DNA of 38,217 nucleotides from Ga0074130 sp964499485. GTDB lineage: Bacteria; Pseudomonadota; Gammaproteobacteria; Burkholderiales; Rhodocyclaceae. The number at the start of each line of letters is the position of its first letter. Position 1 is the first letter of the stretch. The translations under genes and the position numbers were made by a program. Below are positions 15,329 to 23,119 of this stretch, in pieces. The DNA lies in assembly GCA_964499485.1 (NCBI GenBank), contig CAZCLF010000022.1:1-38217 (forward strand), read 5' to 3'. The notes below the pieces were generated by a model that was given only the letters and a program-made list of their open reading frames with translations, ran no database searches and had not been told where the DNA came from.

Positions 15329-17296
15329 GTGGGCATCAACCGAAACGACCCCTGCCCGTGTGGCAGTGGCCTGAAGTACAAGAAATGCTGCCTCTCTGGA
15401 ACACCAGCGACGACGACCACTACGCCTGCCGCGAACACAGAAGCGCTGATAGATCAAGCCTTTGCATCCCACCAAGCTGGCCAGCTTGAGGTCGCGGCAG
15501 CTCAGTACACAGCGGCCTTATCTCAGTCGCCCTCACACCCCGACGCGATGCGCCTTTTAGGTGCCGTCAGGCTTCAGCAAGGACGGTATGCCGAGTCCAT
15601 TGCTTTGTATGAGGAAACGCTTCGACTGCATGGCCAACACCGTGATTCTCTTTACAATTTGGGCAATGCCTTACGCGGAGCAAACCGGGATATAGAGGCC
15701 ATTTCGGTTTATCGCGAATTACTGATAACGCATCCCAACGACGTTGCCACGCTGAACAATATGGCACTCGCGCTGCGCGCCTTGCGTCGCAACGCAGAGG
15801 CCTTGGCCTGCCTAGAACAGGCAAAACAACTCGCACCAACGGATTGCGAGCTACTAAGCAATTTGGGTGTGACGCTCCTCGATATGAACCGTATCGACGA
15901 GTCAATTGCGGTTCTTAAGGACGCCTTAAGTCTCAACCCCAATCAAGCGGACGCGTGTAACAACCTAGGAAACGCACTGCAACGTACAGGTGACGTAGAG
16001 GCAGCCATTGTCTGTTTAAGGCAGGCATTAGCGTTACGCCCTCATTACCCAGAAGCCCACAGCAACCTTATCTTCCTGCTCGACTTTGTTGAGCACGGTG
16101 GAGCTGCAGGACAACAGGCAGAACGCAAGCGTTGGGCTGATCAATACGCTGAGCCGAGCCTTGCGCGTACAACGTTCGACCACAACCGCAATCCACTCCG
16201 CAAACTGCGAATTGGCTATGTGTCGCCAGATTTTCGGCAGCACTCCGCTGCTTATGGATTCGGGCCGATGCTCCTCAACTACGACCGTCATGACTTTGAA
16301 GTCATCTGTTTCAGCAACACCCCGGTCGGTGACTCCTTGACCGAGCGCCTCAAAGCCTCAGTGGATGCGTGGCATGACATATGCGCCCTGAGCGACAGAG
16401 AGGCTGCTGCGCTGATCGAGCAGACGCAGATCGATATCCTGATTGACCTTGCCGGACACTCTGCAAACAACCGTCTCGGCATCTTTGCCTACCGACCGGC
16501 GCCGATTCAGGCCAGCGGTTGGGGGCACGCCAATGGTACCGGCTTGGCAACGATGGACTACCTGTTTGCCGACCCTATCTACATCCCGCCAACGGATGCC
16601 CTTCATTATCGAGAGCAACTTTGTTATCTCCCTTGCACCCTTGGCTATATTCCCCCAGGGCAAGCTCCAGATTTGACACCGCTCCCGGCATTAAAAAATG
16701 GCTATCTAACTTTCGGCAGCTTTAACCGTCTTTCAAAAATTAATCCAGCAACGCTGGCCTGTTGGGTTTCACTGCTTCGGCAACTACCTGACAGTCATTT
16801 ACTGATCAAAGCCCCAGAGCTCAATAGCCCACGCCGTCAGGAGGAATTACGCTCGACGTTCGAGACGGCTGGTATCTCACCCTCTCGCTTGCACCTGCAA
16901 GCGGGAACGCCATGGGAAGCGCACCTAGAAGCCATCGGGAATGTAGATATTGCCTTGGATGCCTTCCCCCATGGCGGGGGAATCTCCGTGTTTGATTGTC
17001 TATTGATGGGCGTACCTGTACTTGCAGTACAGGCCCCCATTCCTACTGGGAGGTTGGCTGCCTCCATTCTCCATGCAGCAGGGCTGGATGCGTGGGTTGC
17101 AGCTGACGCCAATCAAGCCGTTTCACTCGCTTTAGCACATGCCAACCATCTCGACACCTTGGCTGAGTTACGCGAGGGGCTGCGACAGCATCTGTGTGAA
17201 AAAACGATTATTGGCAACCCAGTGCGTTACTGCAAAGCTGTCGAACATGAACTGCGCCGCCTCTGGCAACACTGGTGCTCAAACCAGCCTAATTGA
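15329..17296 (+). CDS. SEC-C zinc motif + TPR + GT41 glycosyltransferase C
   Basis: 655 aa from a GTG start at 15329 (AAAGG at 15316-15320). Residues 6-21 form a SEC-C zinc-binding motif (NDPCPCGSGLKYKKCC; Cys9, 11, 20, 21), the tail module that in SecA contacts SecB and ribosomes. A Thr/Ala linker follows, then about six TPRs (residues 40-245) and the GT41 domain: RIGYVSPDFRQHSAA with His305, DLAGHSANNRLG, AWxxANGTG-type WGHANGTG, FGSFNRLSKINP with the conserved Lys, and LDAFPHGGGISVFDCLLMG. The SEC-C fusion could target the enzyme to nascent or Sec-bound proteins. It is transcribed away from the main operon, yet shares the WGHANGTG variant with GT41 A and B. Its end overlaps the Sel1 gene tail by 8 bp. 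Confidence 0.9.
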   Translation: MGINRNDPCPCGSGLKYKKCCLSGTPATTTTTPAANTEALIDQAFASHQAGQLEVAAAQYTAALSQSPSHPDAMRLLGAVRLQQGRYAESIALYEETLRLHGQHRDSLYNLGNALRGANRDIEAISVYRELLITHPNDVATLNNMALALRALRRNAEALACLEQAKQLAPTDCELLSNLGVTLLDMNRIDESIAVLKDALSLNPNQADACNNLGNALQRTGDVEAAIVCLRQALALRPHYPEAHSNLIFLLDFVEHGGAAGQQAERKRWADQYAEPSLARTTFDHNRNPLRKLRIGYVSPDFRQHSAAYGFGPMLLNYDRHDFEVICFSNTPVGDSLTERLKASVDAWHDICALSDREAAALIEQTQIDILIDLAGHSANNRLGIFAYRPAPIQASGWGHANGTGLATMDYLFADPIYIPPTDALHYREQLCYLPCTLGYIPPGQAPDLTPLPALKNGYLTFGSFNRLSKINPATLACWVSLLRQLPDSHLLIKAPELNSPRRQEELRSTFETAGISPSRLHLQAGTPWEAHLEAIGNVDIALDAFPHGGGISVFDCLLMGVPVLAVQAPIPTGRLAASILHAAGLDAWVAADANQAVSLALAHANHLDTLAELREGLRQHLCEKTIIGNPVRYCKAVEHELRRLWQHWCSNQPN

Positions 17297-19325
17297 GCGC
17301 GCCACGTTCCAGTCGCTCCATGAAGGCGCGCGCCTCCTGATTACCGCTGGCTGCTGCAGCACGTAACCAGCGCAAGGCTTGACGCGGGTTACGCGCTAGC
17401 CACTCACCTCGGTAGTAGGCACTACCAAGCTCATATTGCGCACTGGCATCACCAAGCACAGCGGCGCGTCGTAGATAGCGCAAGCCGCCGCGCACATCCT
17501 TACGAGCACCCTGTCCATGCAGCAGGCAGTAAGCGAGGCTATAGAGCGCATATGCATCCTCGTGCTGCGCCACCGCCTCACGCAACCAGCGCACGGCCTC
17601 GCCATAACTCTGCTCGACACCCTGCCCGTAGTAATACATGTCGGCTAACGCCACCTTGGCATCAAACAAACTGGCCGCTCGCCGAAACCAAGTCACAGCC
17701 TGAACTTGGTTGACTGGCACACCAACGCCATGTCGATAACACTGCCCCAGCATGAGTGAAGCGCGTAGATGCCCTAATTCGCCGGCCTTGCGATACAGCT
17801 GCACAGCCTGCGCGAAATCAGCCTCGCCGCTGCCATTGCGCAAACAACGCTCAGCCTCGGCAAACCAGAAACGCTCAAGCTCACCCAATGCGGGCTTCCA
17901 GCCGCTCTCCGCCGCGCAACGGAGCAAATGCTCACCACGCCCGGCATCAGCAATCATGCCGACCCCATGCAGACAGCAACGTCCCAGCTCTGCCTGCGCA
18001 TGGGCATTTCCTCGATTAGCGGCTTGTTCATACAAAGCGATGGCAGCAGGCAAGTCTTGCGTCGCGCCTTCGCCATGCTCAAGACACCCCCCCAACCAGA
18101 CCTGCGCATCTGGGTCACCACTTTCAGCGGCTCGCCGATACCAAGCGACCGCCAACTCACTGTTTTCAGTTACGCCCTCCCCCCAACGGTAGCAATGTCC
18201 GAGTTTGAGCTGCGCACGAACATGCCCTAATCGCGCTGCGGTACGGAAGTGACCGATGGCCTCTTTCATATCTTGCGTCACTCCACGCCCAAAGGCATGG
18301 CACTCACCCAGCGCATAAGCTGCTTCGCGACTCCCTCGTGCAGCAGCACGTCGATACCAGAGCAAGGCGGTTTCAATGTCCGCCTCCGCACCGTAGGCGA
18401 AGCTGTAGCATTGCCCCAAAAAAAACATGGCGGGTGCGATTTTCTTTCGCGCTGCTCCCTCAAACCACAGTACGGCCGCTGGCAAGTCTTGAGGGGTACC
18501 GTAGCCTGCATACAGACACAAAGCGTGGCAATACATCGCTGTTGGGACACGAGCCGCAGCAGCTTGTGCCCATAGACGGGCAGCCTCAGCACTCGCGACC
18601 TCACCGGGAACATTTTTGACATACTTGAAAAAATAGCAGCGCGCGAGCAGGTCTTGTGCCTGTGCATGGTCCTGCTTGGCCGACTGCTGCAACCAATACA
18701 CAGCTGCACTCATATCGCGCACCTGGCCTAACCCGGAGTAAGCAGCACGCCCAAGACTATATTGCGCCTCACTGTCGCCACGCTCAGCTGCGATTCGGAA
18801 CTGCTGCAGGGCAGCAGCCATATTGATTTCTACGCCGTGACCTCGCTGGAGACACAGACCAAACCACGTGGTGCCACGCAAATCACCTTGCGCACTGGCA
18901 GAGGCAAATAAGCGTGCAGCCTCATAGTAGTCACGCGGCAAACCAAAGCCGTGATAAAGCAGCCAGCCCAAGACGGCCTCACCTGCGGCAGAACGCGACT
19001 CTGCGCTACGCGATGCCCAATTGACTGCTTGCGCATGGGATTTGGGAATACCGTTGCCGGCGGCATAACGCCATCCCAACTCAGCTTGAGCTGACGAGTT
19101 ACCGGCACTCGCCATGCGCTGCAACTCAAGCAATGGCACAGCGCGCCAGAATGCATCGGCTGACCCGAGGAGTTCAATCCCTTGTAACGCCCCACGCTCA
19201 ACCAGACTGCTATCAAGCGCAGCCTCAAGCATGCCAAGCACCAATGGGGAACCCGGCGGCAAAATTGCCACCGGCGCATTCGAGATAGGCACTTGCCCCT
19301 CAGAATCATTCATTTGCTGCGACAA
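17289..19325 (-). CDS. Large Sel1-repeat (SLR) protein
   Basis: 678 aa made almost wholly of tandem Sel1-like repeats of about 36 residues from residue 70 onward. Recurrent elements are A-x-x-x-LG-x-C-Y-x-x-G-x-G-V and AVxWFRRAA. At least fifteen units can be read. There is no signal peptide or membrane segment, so it is presumably a cytoplasmic protein-protein scaffold. Sel1 proteins act as adaptors in signalling, polysaccharide production and secretion; nothing in the sequence fixes which. The reading frame opens at a TTG (19325) four bases after AAGAGGAG. The next ATG, at 19313, is too far from that site, so TTG is preferred. It is convergent with GT41 C, and a non-coding region of about 500 bp with DnaA boxes lies upstream. 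Confidence 0.88.
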   Translation of the reverse strand: MSQQMNDSEGQVPISNAPVAILPPGSPLVLGMLEAALDSSLVERGALQGIELLGSADAFWRAVPLLELQRMASAGNSSAQAELGWRYAAGNGIPKSHAQAVNWASRSAESRSAAGEAVLGWLLYHGFGLPRDYYEAARLFASASAQGDLRGTTWFGLCLQRGHGVEINMAAALQQFRIAAERGDSEAQYSLGRAAYSGLGQVRDMSAAVYWLQQSAKQDHAQAQDLLARCYFFKYVKNVPGEVASAEAARLWAQAAAARVPTAMYCHALCLYAGYGTPQDLPAAVLWFEGAARKKIAPAMFFLGQCYSFAYGAEADIETALLWYRRAAARGSREAAYALGECHAFGRGVTQDMKEAIGHFRTAARLGHVRAQLKLGHCYRWGEGVTENSELAVAWYRRAAESGDPDAQVWLGGCLEHGEGATQDLPAAIALYEQAANRGNAHAQAELGRCCLHGVGMIADAGRGEHLLRCAAESGWKPALGELERFWFAEAERCLRNGSGEADFAQAVQLYRKAGELGHLRASLMLGQCYRHGVGVPVNQVQAVTWFRRAASLFDAKVALADMYYYGQGVEQSYGEAVRWLREAVAQHEDAYALYSLAYCLLHGQGARKDVRGGLRYLRRAAVLGDASAQYELGSAYYRGEWLARNPRQALRWLRAAAASGNQEARAFMERLERGALN

Positions 19326-19393
19326 AGGACTCCTCTTTTGGGGTCACAACGGCACGCAACCCCTAGCAAATATGACATAAATGAAACTTGCAC

Positions 19394-19428
19394 TTATCCA
19401 CAAAAACTGTGGATAACCATGTGGATTA
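19394..19428. promoter_or_regulatory. Inverted pair of perfect DnaA boxes plus a near-match
   Basis: TTATCCACA at 19394-19402 and its exact reverse complement TGTGGATAA at 19408-19416 are separated by five bases (AAAAC), forming a perfect 9-bp inverted repeat. TGTGGATTA at 19420-19428 is a third copy with one mismatch, in the second orientation. The nonamer is the classical high-affinity DnaA box. The site is about 70 bp upstream of the Sel1 gene start. It could be a DnaA-controlled promoter element or titration site; as a hairpin it could also act in RNA. Confidence 0.6.
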
Positions 19429-19553
19429 AGACTGAACAACTAAGCTAAATATGGCCCCTGTCTAGCTTTTCCTTATTGCGAGCAAAAATTAAGCTTATAT
19501 TTCACGCCCTTTAAAATCAATAACTTACAAAACACTGACAGCACTGGTGCAGC

Positions 19554-19656
19554 TTCCGGCGGCGCTTCGAGTCGCAAACGTCGATCTACTCACATGTCAA
19601 GCCCGTCTCTGCAAACTAGCCGCATTCCGGCGGCCAAAATTAAACACATGTCAAGC
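19554..19656. repeat. Two-part direct repeat in the xseA upstream region
   Basis: TTCCGGCGGC occurs at 19554-19563 and 19625-19634. CACATGTCAAGC occurs at 19591-19602 and 19645-19656. The order is the same in both copies, but the spacer differs (27 against 10 bases). It looks like a diverged duplication or paired operator sites. Confidence 0.45.
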
Positions 19657-19830
19657 AGAATCATCCTGCCTCTAAATTGCAGGCTTCCTTCCGAATGTTT
19701 GCCATCGATAGCGCCTTGATTCAACATGAGGAAATATCTCATTTTGCCGCCCAGCAGGATTTACAATCCTCATTGAGCCCCCTCCTTTTCCGCTCATTTC
19801 CAGCCTTCACCACTACTCGCTATTTCCCTC

Positions 19831-21147
19831 ATGCAGCCCAGCGTCCTCAGCATCACCGAGCTCAACCGTCGTGCCCGACAACTGCTTGAAGAAGGCTTTC
19901 CGTTGATGTGGGTCAGCGGCGAGGTATCCAACCTCACCCGGGCTGCTTCAGGACATATTTACTTCAGCCTGAAAGACGACGCCGCTCAGGCGCGTTGCGT
20001 CATGTTCCGTTCACGCGCGCAACTACTTCCGTGGCGACTAGAAAATGGTCAGCAGGTCGAAGCACAAGTCAGAGTGTCACTCTACGAGCCACGCGGCGAC
20101 TTCCAACTCACAGTCGATGGCATGCGCCGAGCCGGACTGGGCCAATTGTTCGAAGCCTTCTCTCACCTCAAGGAAAAACTTGAGCTAGAAGGTCTATTTG
20201 CCGCAGAGCGAAAACGCGAGCTTCCCCGATATCCACGCTGCGTCGGCATCGTCAGCTCGCCCCAGGCGGCCGCACTCCGAGACATTCTGACTGCCTTACG
20301 GCGCCGCGCACCGCAGGTACGCGTGATCATCTACCCAACCCTAGTGCAAGGCGATCTCGCCGCAGCAGGGATTGCCGACGCACTGGCACTTGCGAATCAG
20401 CGCAGGGAGTGTGATGTGCTTATCGTTGCCCGCGGTGGCGGGAGCATTGAAGACCTGTGGGCCTTCAATGAAGAGCGGAGCGCTCGGGCCATCGCTGAAA
20501 GTAGTGTGCCGGTGATCAGCGGTGTTGGGCATGAAACCGACTTCACGATTGCCGACTTTGTCGCTGATCTACGCGCAGCAACGCCGACAGCAGCTGCGGA
20601 GTTGGTCAGCCGCGGCTGGTTCCAGGCTGAACATGAAGTGCAATTACTACAAGAACAACTTCAAGCGCTGGTACAGCAGAGCTTAGAAAACCGCATGCAG
20701 GCGCTAGACCTGCTCAGCCATCGACTGATTTCGCCGCAACAACGACTGCAACACACCCGTCAACAGCTGATGCTGCTCAAAGAACGTATGTGTAATGGCA
20801 TCCAAACTGCGCACCGTATTCGCTGCCAAGGAATCGGCCAACAACAGTTCGCACTGCAACGAGCACGGCCTCAATTAACTGCCCGGCAAGGGCAGCTCCA
20901 ATTGTTAGCCCATACCCTTGGGAGCACTTTGCGGCAAAAGCTCCAGACCCTTCAAGGGGATTGTGACCGCCTGGGGCCAGCACTTTTGCACCTTAATCCT
21001 GAGGCCACTCTCGCCCGCGGCTATAGCATCGTTCGCGATGCACAAGGCCGCATCGTCAGCAACAGCCGCCAGTTAGAAATCGGCGAGACCGTTCAACTGC
21101 GCTTTGGACAAGGCACTGCCAGTGCCCATATTGATATCATCGAATAA
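19831..21147 (+). CDS. xseA: Exodeoxyribonuclease VII large subunit
   Basis: 438 aa, full length for the family. XseA is the catalytic subunit of exonuclease VII, which with many XseB subunits degrades single-stranded DNA from both ends. The N-terminal OB-fold is visible in PLMWVSGEVSNLTRAASGHIYFSLKDD (read in two parts around residues 25-50). The nuclease core follows, with VGIVSSPQAAALRDIL, ARGGGSIEDLWAFNEE and SGVGHETDFTIADFVAD; then a long helical coiled-coil stalk (residues 265-375) and the C-terminal LARGYSIVRD segment. The ATG at 19831 gives the expected N-terminus, although no Shine-Dalgarno is seen. xseB is not adjacent. Confidence 0.97.
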   Translation: MQPSVLSITELNRRARQLLEEGFPLMWVSGEVSNLTRAASGHIYFSLKDDAAQARCVMFRSRAQLLPWRLENGQQVEAQVRVSLYEPRGDFQLTVDGMRRAGLGQLFEAFSHLKEKLELEGLFAAERKRELPRYPRCVGIVSSPQAAALRDILTALRRRAPQVRVIIYPTLVQGDLAAAGIADALALANQRRECDVLIVARGGGSIEDLWAFNEERSARAIAESSVPVISGVGHETDFTIADFVADLRAATPTAAAELVSRGWFQAEHEVQLLQEQLQALVQQSLENRMQALDLLSHRLISPQQRLQHTRQQLMLLKERMCNGIQTAHRIRCQGIGQQQFALQRARPQLTARQGQLQLLAHTLGSTLRQKLQTLQGDCDRLGPALLHLNPEATLARGYSIVRDAQGRIVSNSRQLEIGETVQLRFGQGTASAHIDIIE

Positions 21148-21167
21148 GGCCATCCAAGGGGCGTGGC

Positions 21168-21195
21168 TTGCCAGCCCCGCAGATTCGACTAGAAT
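21168..21195 (+). promoter_or_regulatory. Candidate sigma-70 promoter for sodB
   Basis: TTGCCA (21168-21173) and TAGAAT (21190-21195) are separated by 16 bases, 54 bp before the sodB start. The -35 overlaps a G+C hairpin (GGGGC at 21158-21162 with GCCCC at 21174-21178, plus an inner TGGC/GCCA pairing) just after xseA. That hairpin lacks a T tract, so it is a weak terminator at best. Confidence 0.45.
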
Positions 21196-21248
21196 GCTCA
21201 GGCTTGACTACTAATAGCAACACCCCAACCGCAACTGGAGAAAACAAT

Positions 21249-21836
21249 ATGGCACACACTCTGCCCGCCCTGCCCTATGCACAAGACGCCCTGGCGCCGC
21301 ACATTTCGGCCGAGACCTTTGAATTCCACTACGGCAAGCACCATCAAGCCTATGTGACAAACCTGAACAATCTGATCCCGGGCACCGAATACGAAACCCT
21401 GTCGCTCGAAGACATCGTGAAGAAGGCTCCAGCTGGTGGCATTTACAACAACGCCGCTCAAGTTTGGAACCACACCTTCTTCTGGAGCAGCATGAAGCCG
21501 AATGGCGGCGGCGCTCCAACCGGCGCACTGGCCGATGCCATCAACGCCAAGTGGGGTTCGTTCGACGAATTCAAGAAGGCTTTCCAAGCCTCCGCCGTTG
21601 GCAATTTCGGTTCCGGCTGGACTTGGCTGATCAAGAAGGCCGATGGCTCCCTCGACATCCTGAACACCGGCCCAGCAGGCACCCCGCTGAAGAGTGGCGA
21701 AGGCAAGGCCCTGCTGACCATCGACGTATGGGAACACGCCTACTACATCGACTACCGCAATGCCCGTCCGAAGTTCGTTGAGACCTTCCTCAACAGCCTC
21801 GCCAACTGGGACTTTGCAGCTGCGAACTTTGCGTAA
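21249..21836 (+). CDS. sodB: Superoxide dismutase [Fe]
   Basis: 195 aa cytoplasmic iron superoxide dismutase, dismuting superoxide to oxygen and peroxide. Metal ligands are readable: His27 (EFHYGKHHQAYV), His75 (NNAAQVWNHTFFW), Asp159 and His163 (DVWEHAYYIDYRN). The Gln71 in AAQVWNH is the residue typical of the Fe rather than Mn form. The frame is open upstream to 21168, but the ATG at 21249 with GGAG eight bases upstream gives the family's MAHTLPxLPY N-terminus. It is monocistronic, with its own promoter and a strong terminator right after the stop. Confidence 0.97.
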   Translation: MAHTLPALPYAQDALAPHISAETFEFHYGKHHQAYVTNLNNLIPGTEYETLSLEDIVKKAPAGGIYNNAAQVWNHTFFWSSMKPNGGGAPTGALADAINAKWGSFDEFKKAFQASAVGNFGSGWTWLIKKADGSLDILNTGPAGTPLKSGEGKALLTIDVWEHAYYIDYRNARPKFVETFLNSLANWDFAAANFA

Positions 21837-21852
21837 GCTGTTAAGTTGATCT

Positions 21853-21888
21853 GCATAAAAAACGGGGCTTAGGCCCCGTTTTTTATGC
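21853..21888 (+). terminator. Rho-independent terminator after sodB
   Basis: Perfect 16-bp inverted repeat (arms 21853-21868 and 21873-21888) around the loop TTAG. The A-rich/T-rich outer stem ends the G+C core CGGGGC/GCCCCG in TTTTTT. It starts 16 bases after the sodB stop. The symmetry means it could work on both strands. Confidence 0.92.
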
Positions 21889-22061
21889 CCAAGCGCTACC
21901 CAAACTGAATGCTCCCTTGAGAGCAGGTTAGGCTGTAGACAGCAAAAATCCTTTTAGCGCAATAAAATACGGTTTTAAATGCGAATTTTGAAGCCCTGGG
22001 TTCAGGTGTAATCTTGCAACTCAATCAATGCCTTCCTCTTCTCTAAAGAGCAGTTAACGCA

Positions 22062-23066
22062 ATGCGCTACAACGACACACCTGCAAAAAGTGCAGAGTAC
22101 TTGCGTCAAGCCTTACCCTTGATGACACGTCAACACACCGCGCTCCACCCGGTCAGTTATGCCGTATGGTACGAATACGTTGCCGGTATGAATAAGGTCC
22201 TCAAAGAGCAGATTGATGCACTTGCTGCTCAAGAACGCCTGCTCGATGAAGACACGACCTGGCACCTGTATTGCCGCCACATTGCAGATATCAATGAGGA
22301 TCTGGCGCGCAACATTTCCGCTGATATTGATCAAGTACTTGCCAACATGGCCGATTCCGCCGAGGTTGCTGGTGATCAAGCAAGCCGTTTTGGTGACTCG
22401 CTTGCACGCTTGGCAGTTGAATTGGCACAGAACGACACGAGCGGTTTGGCAACGATTCGCCAAGAAGCAAGTGAAATGCAAGAGGCCGTCAACACTCTGA
22501 AGCAGCGACTTGAGCAAAGCCAACAGGAAATCAAACGTCTGGAGCAGGAGGTATCAGTTGCGCGTGAGGATGCGTTGTCAGACAGCTTGACCGGGCTTAG
22601 CAATCGTAAGGGATTTGATCTTGCACTAGCGCAGCACTTGGCCAAATTGAACGATGAAAGCCGAGGGATCTGTCTTCTCATGGCGGACATCGACAATTTC
22701 AAAAAAATCAATGACACCTACGGTCACGTCTTTGGCGACAAGGTAATTCAGACCGTTGCCGAAATCCTCAGAACAAATATCAAAGGCTCCGATCTAGCCG
22801 CCCGCTTTGGCGGAGAAGAGTTTGTCATCATCCTGCCTGAAACCCCTCTCGAAGGTGCATGTGCCCTGGCAGAGAAAATACGCTCCACTATTGCGCGTAG
22901 CCGGATCCACCGGAATGGCCAAGAAGAGGCGCTGGAAAGCATCACGGTTTCCTTTGGTGTGAGTCGATACCAACCTTCAGAATCCGTAAATGACTTTATC
23001 GTCAGGGCTGACCGGGCCTTGTACGAATCGAAGCATCAAGGCCGGAATCGCGTCACGGTTGCTTAG
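22062..23066 (+). CDS. GGDEF diguanylate cyclase with helical N-terminus
   Basis: 334 aa. Residues 1-170 are helical and end in a coiled coil (QRLEQSQQEIKRLEQEV). Residues 171-334 are a GGDEF domain with DSLTGLSNRKGF, ADIDNFKKINDTYGH and the intact active loop GGEEF at 250-254, so cyclase activity is expected. At the inhibitory site the canonical Arg is replaced: KGSD at 241-244 instead of RxxD, which may weaken product inhibition. There is no membrane segment, so it is presumably soluble and activated by coiled-coil dimerisation. It lies 225 bp after sodB behind the terminator and has its own, unidentified, promoter. It ends 53 bp from the convergent tal stop. Confidence 0.93.
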   Translation: MRYNDTPAKSAEYLRQALPLMTRQHTALHPVSYAVWYEYVAGMNKVLKEQIDALAAQERLLDEDTTWHLYCRHIADINEDLARNISADIDQVLANMADSAEVAGDQASRFGDSLARLAVELAQNDTSGLATIRQEASEMQEAVNTLKQRLEQSQQEIKRLEQEVSVAREDALSDSLTGLSNRKGFDLALAQHLAKLNDESRGICLLMADIDNFKKINDTYGHVFGDKVIQTVAEILRTNIKGSDLAARFGGEEFVIILPETPLEGACALAEKIRSTIARSRIHRNGQEEALESITVSFGVSRYQPSESVNDFIVRADRALYESKHQGRNRVTVA

Positions 23067-23119
23067 CGTCCCAGCAACTGACAACGGACTTATCAAACAA
23101 AGCCTGTCAGGTCTAATTA

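Larger units (their letters stand above)
19326..19830. other. Non-coding region between Sel1 gene and xseA
   Basis: About 505 bp with no convincing gene. The left half is AT-rich and holds an inverted pair of perfect DnaA boxes. The right half carries two direct repeats (10-mer and 12-mer). A short plus-strand frame running into xseA looks like a chance ORF. Promoters for both flanking divergent genes should be here, but no strong -35/-10 pair was identified. Confidence 0.6.

Noticed and set aside
19326..19830. Chromosomal origin of replication because of the DnaA boxes
   Set aside because: Only two perfect boxes plus one near-match, no adjacent dnaA/dnaN/gidA genes and no clear AT-rich unwinding array.
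21198..21737. 179-codon minus-strand ORF opposite sodB
   Set aside because: Fully antisense to a highly conserved gene; its length is explained by sodB's codon bias.
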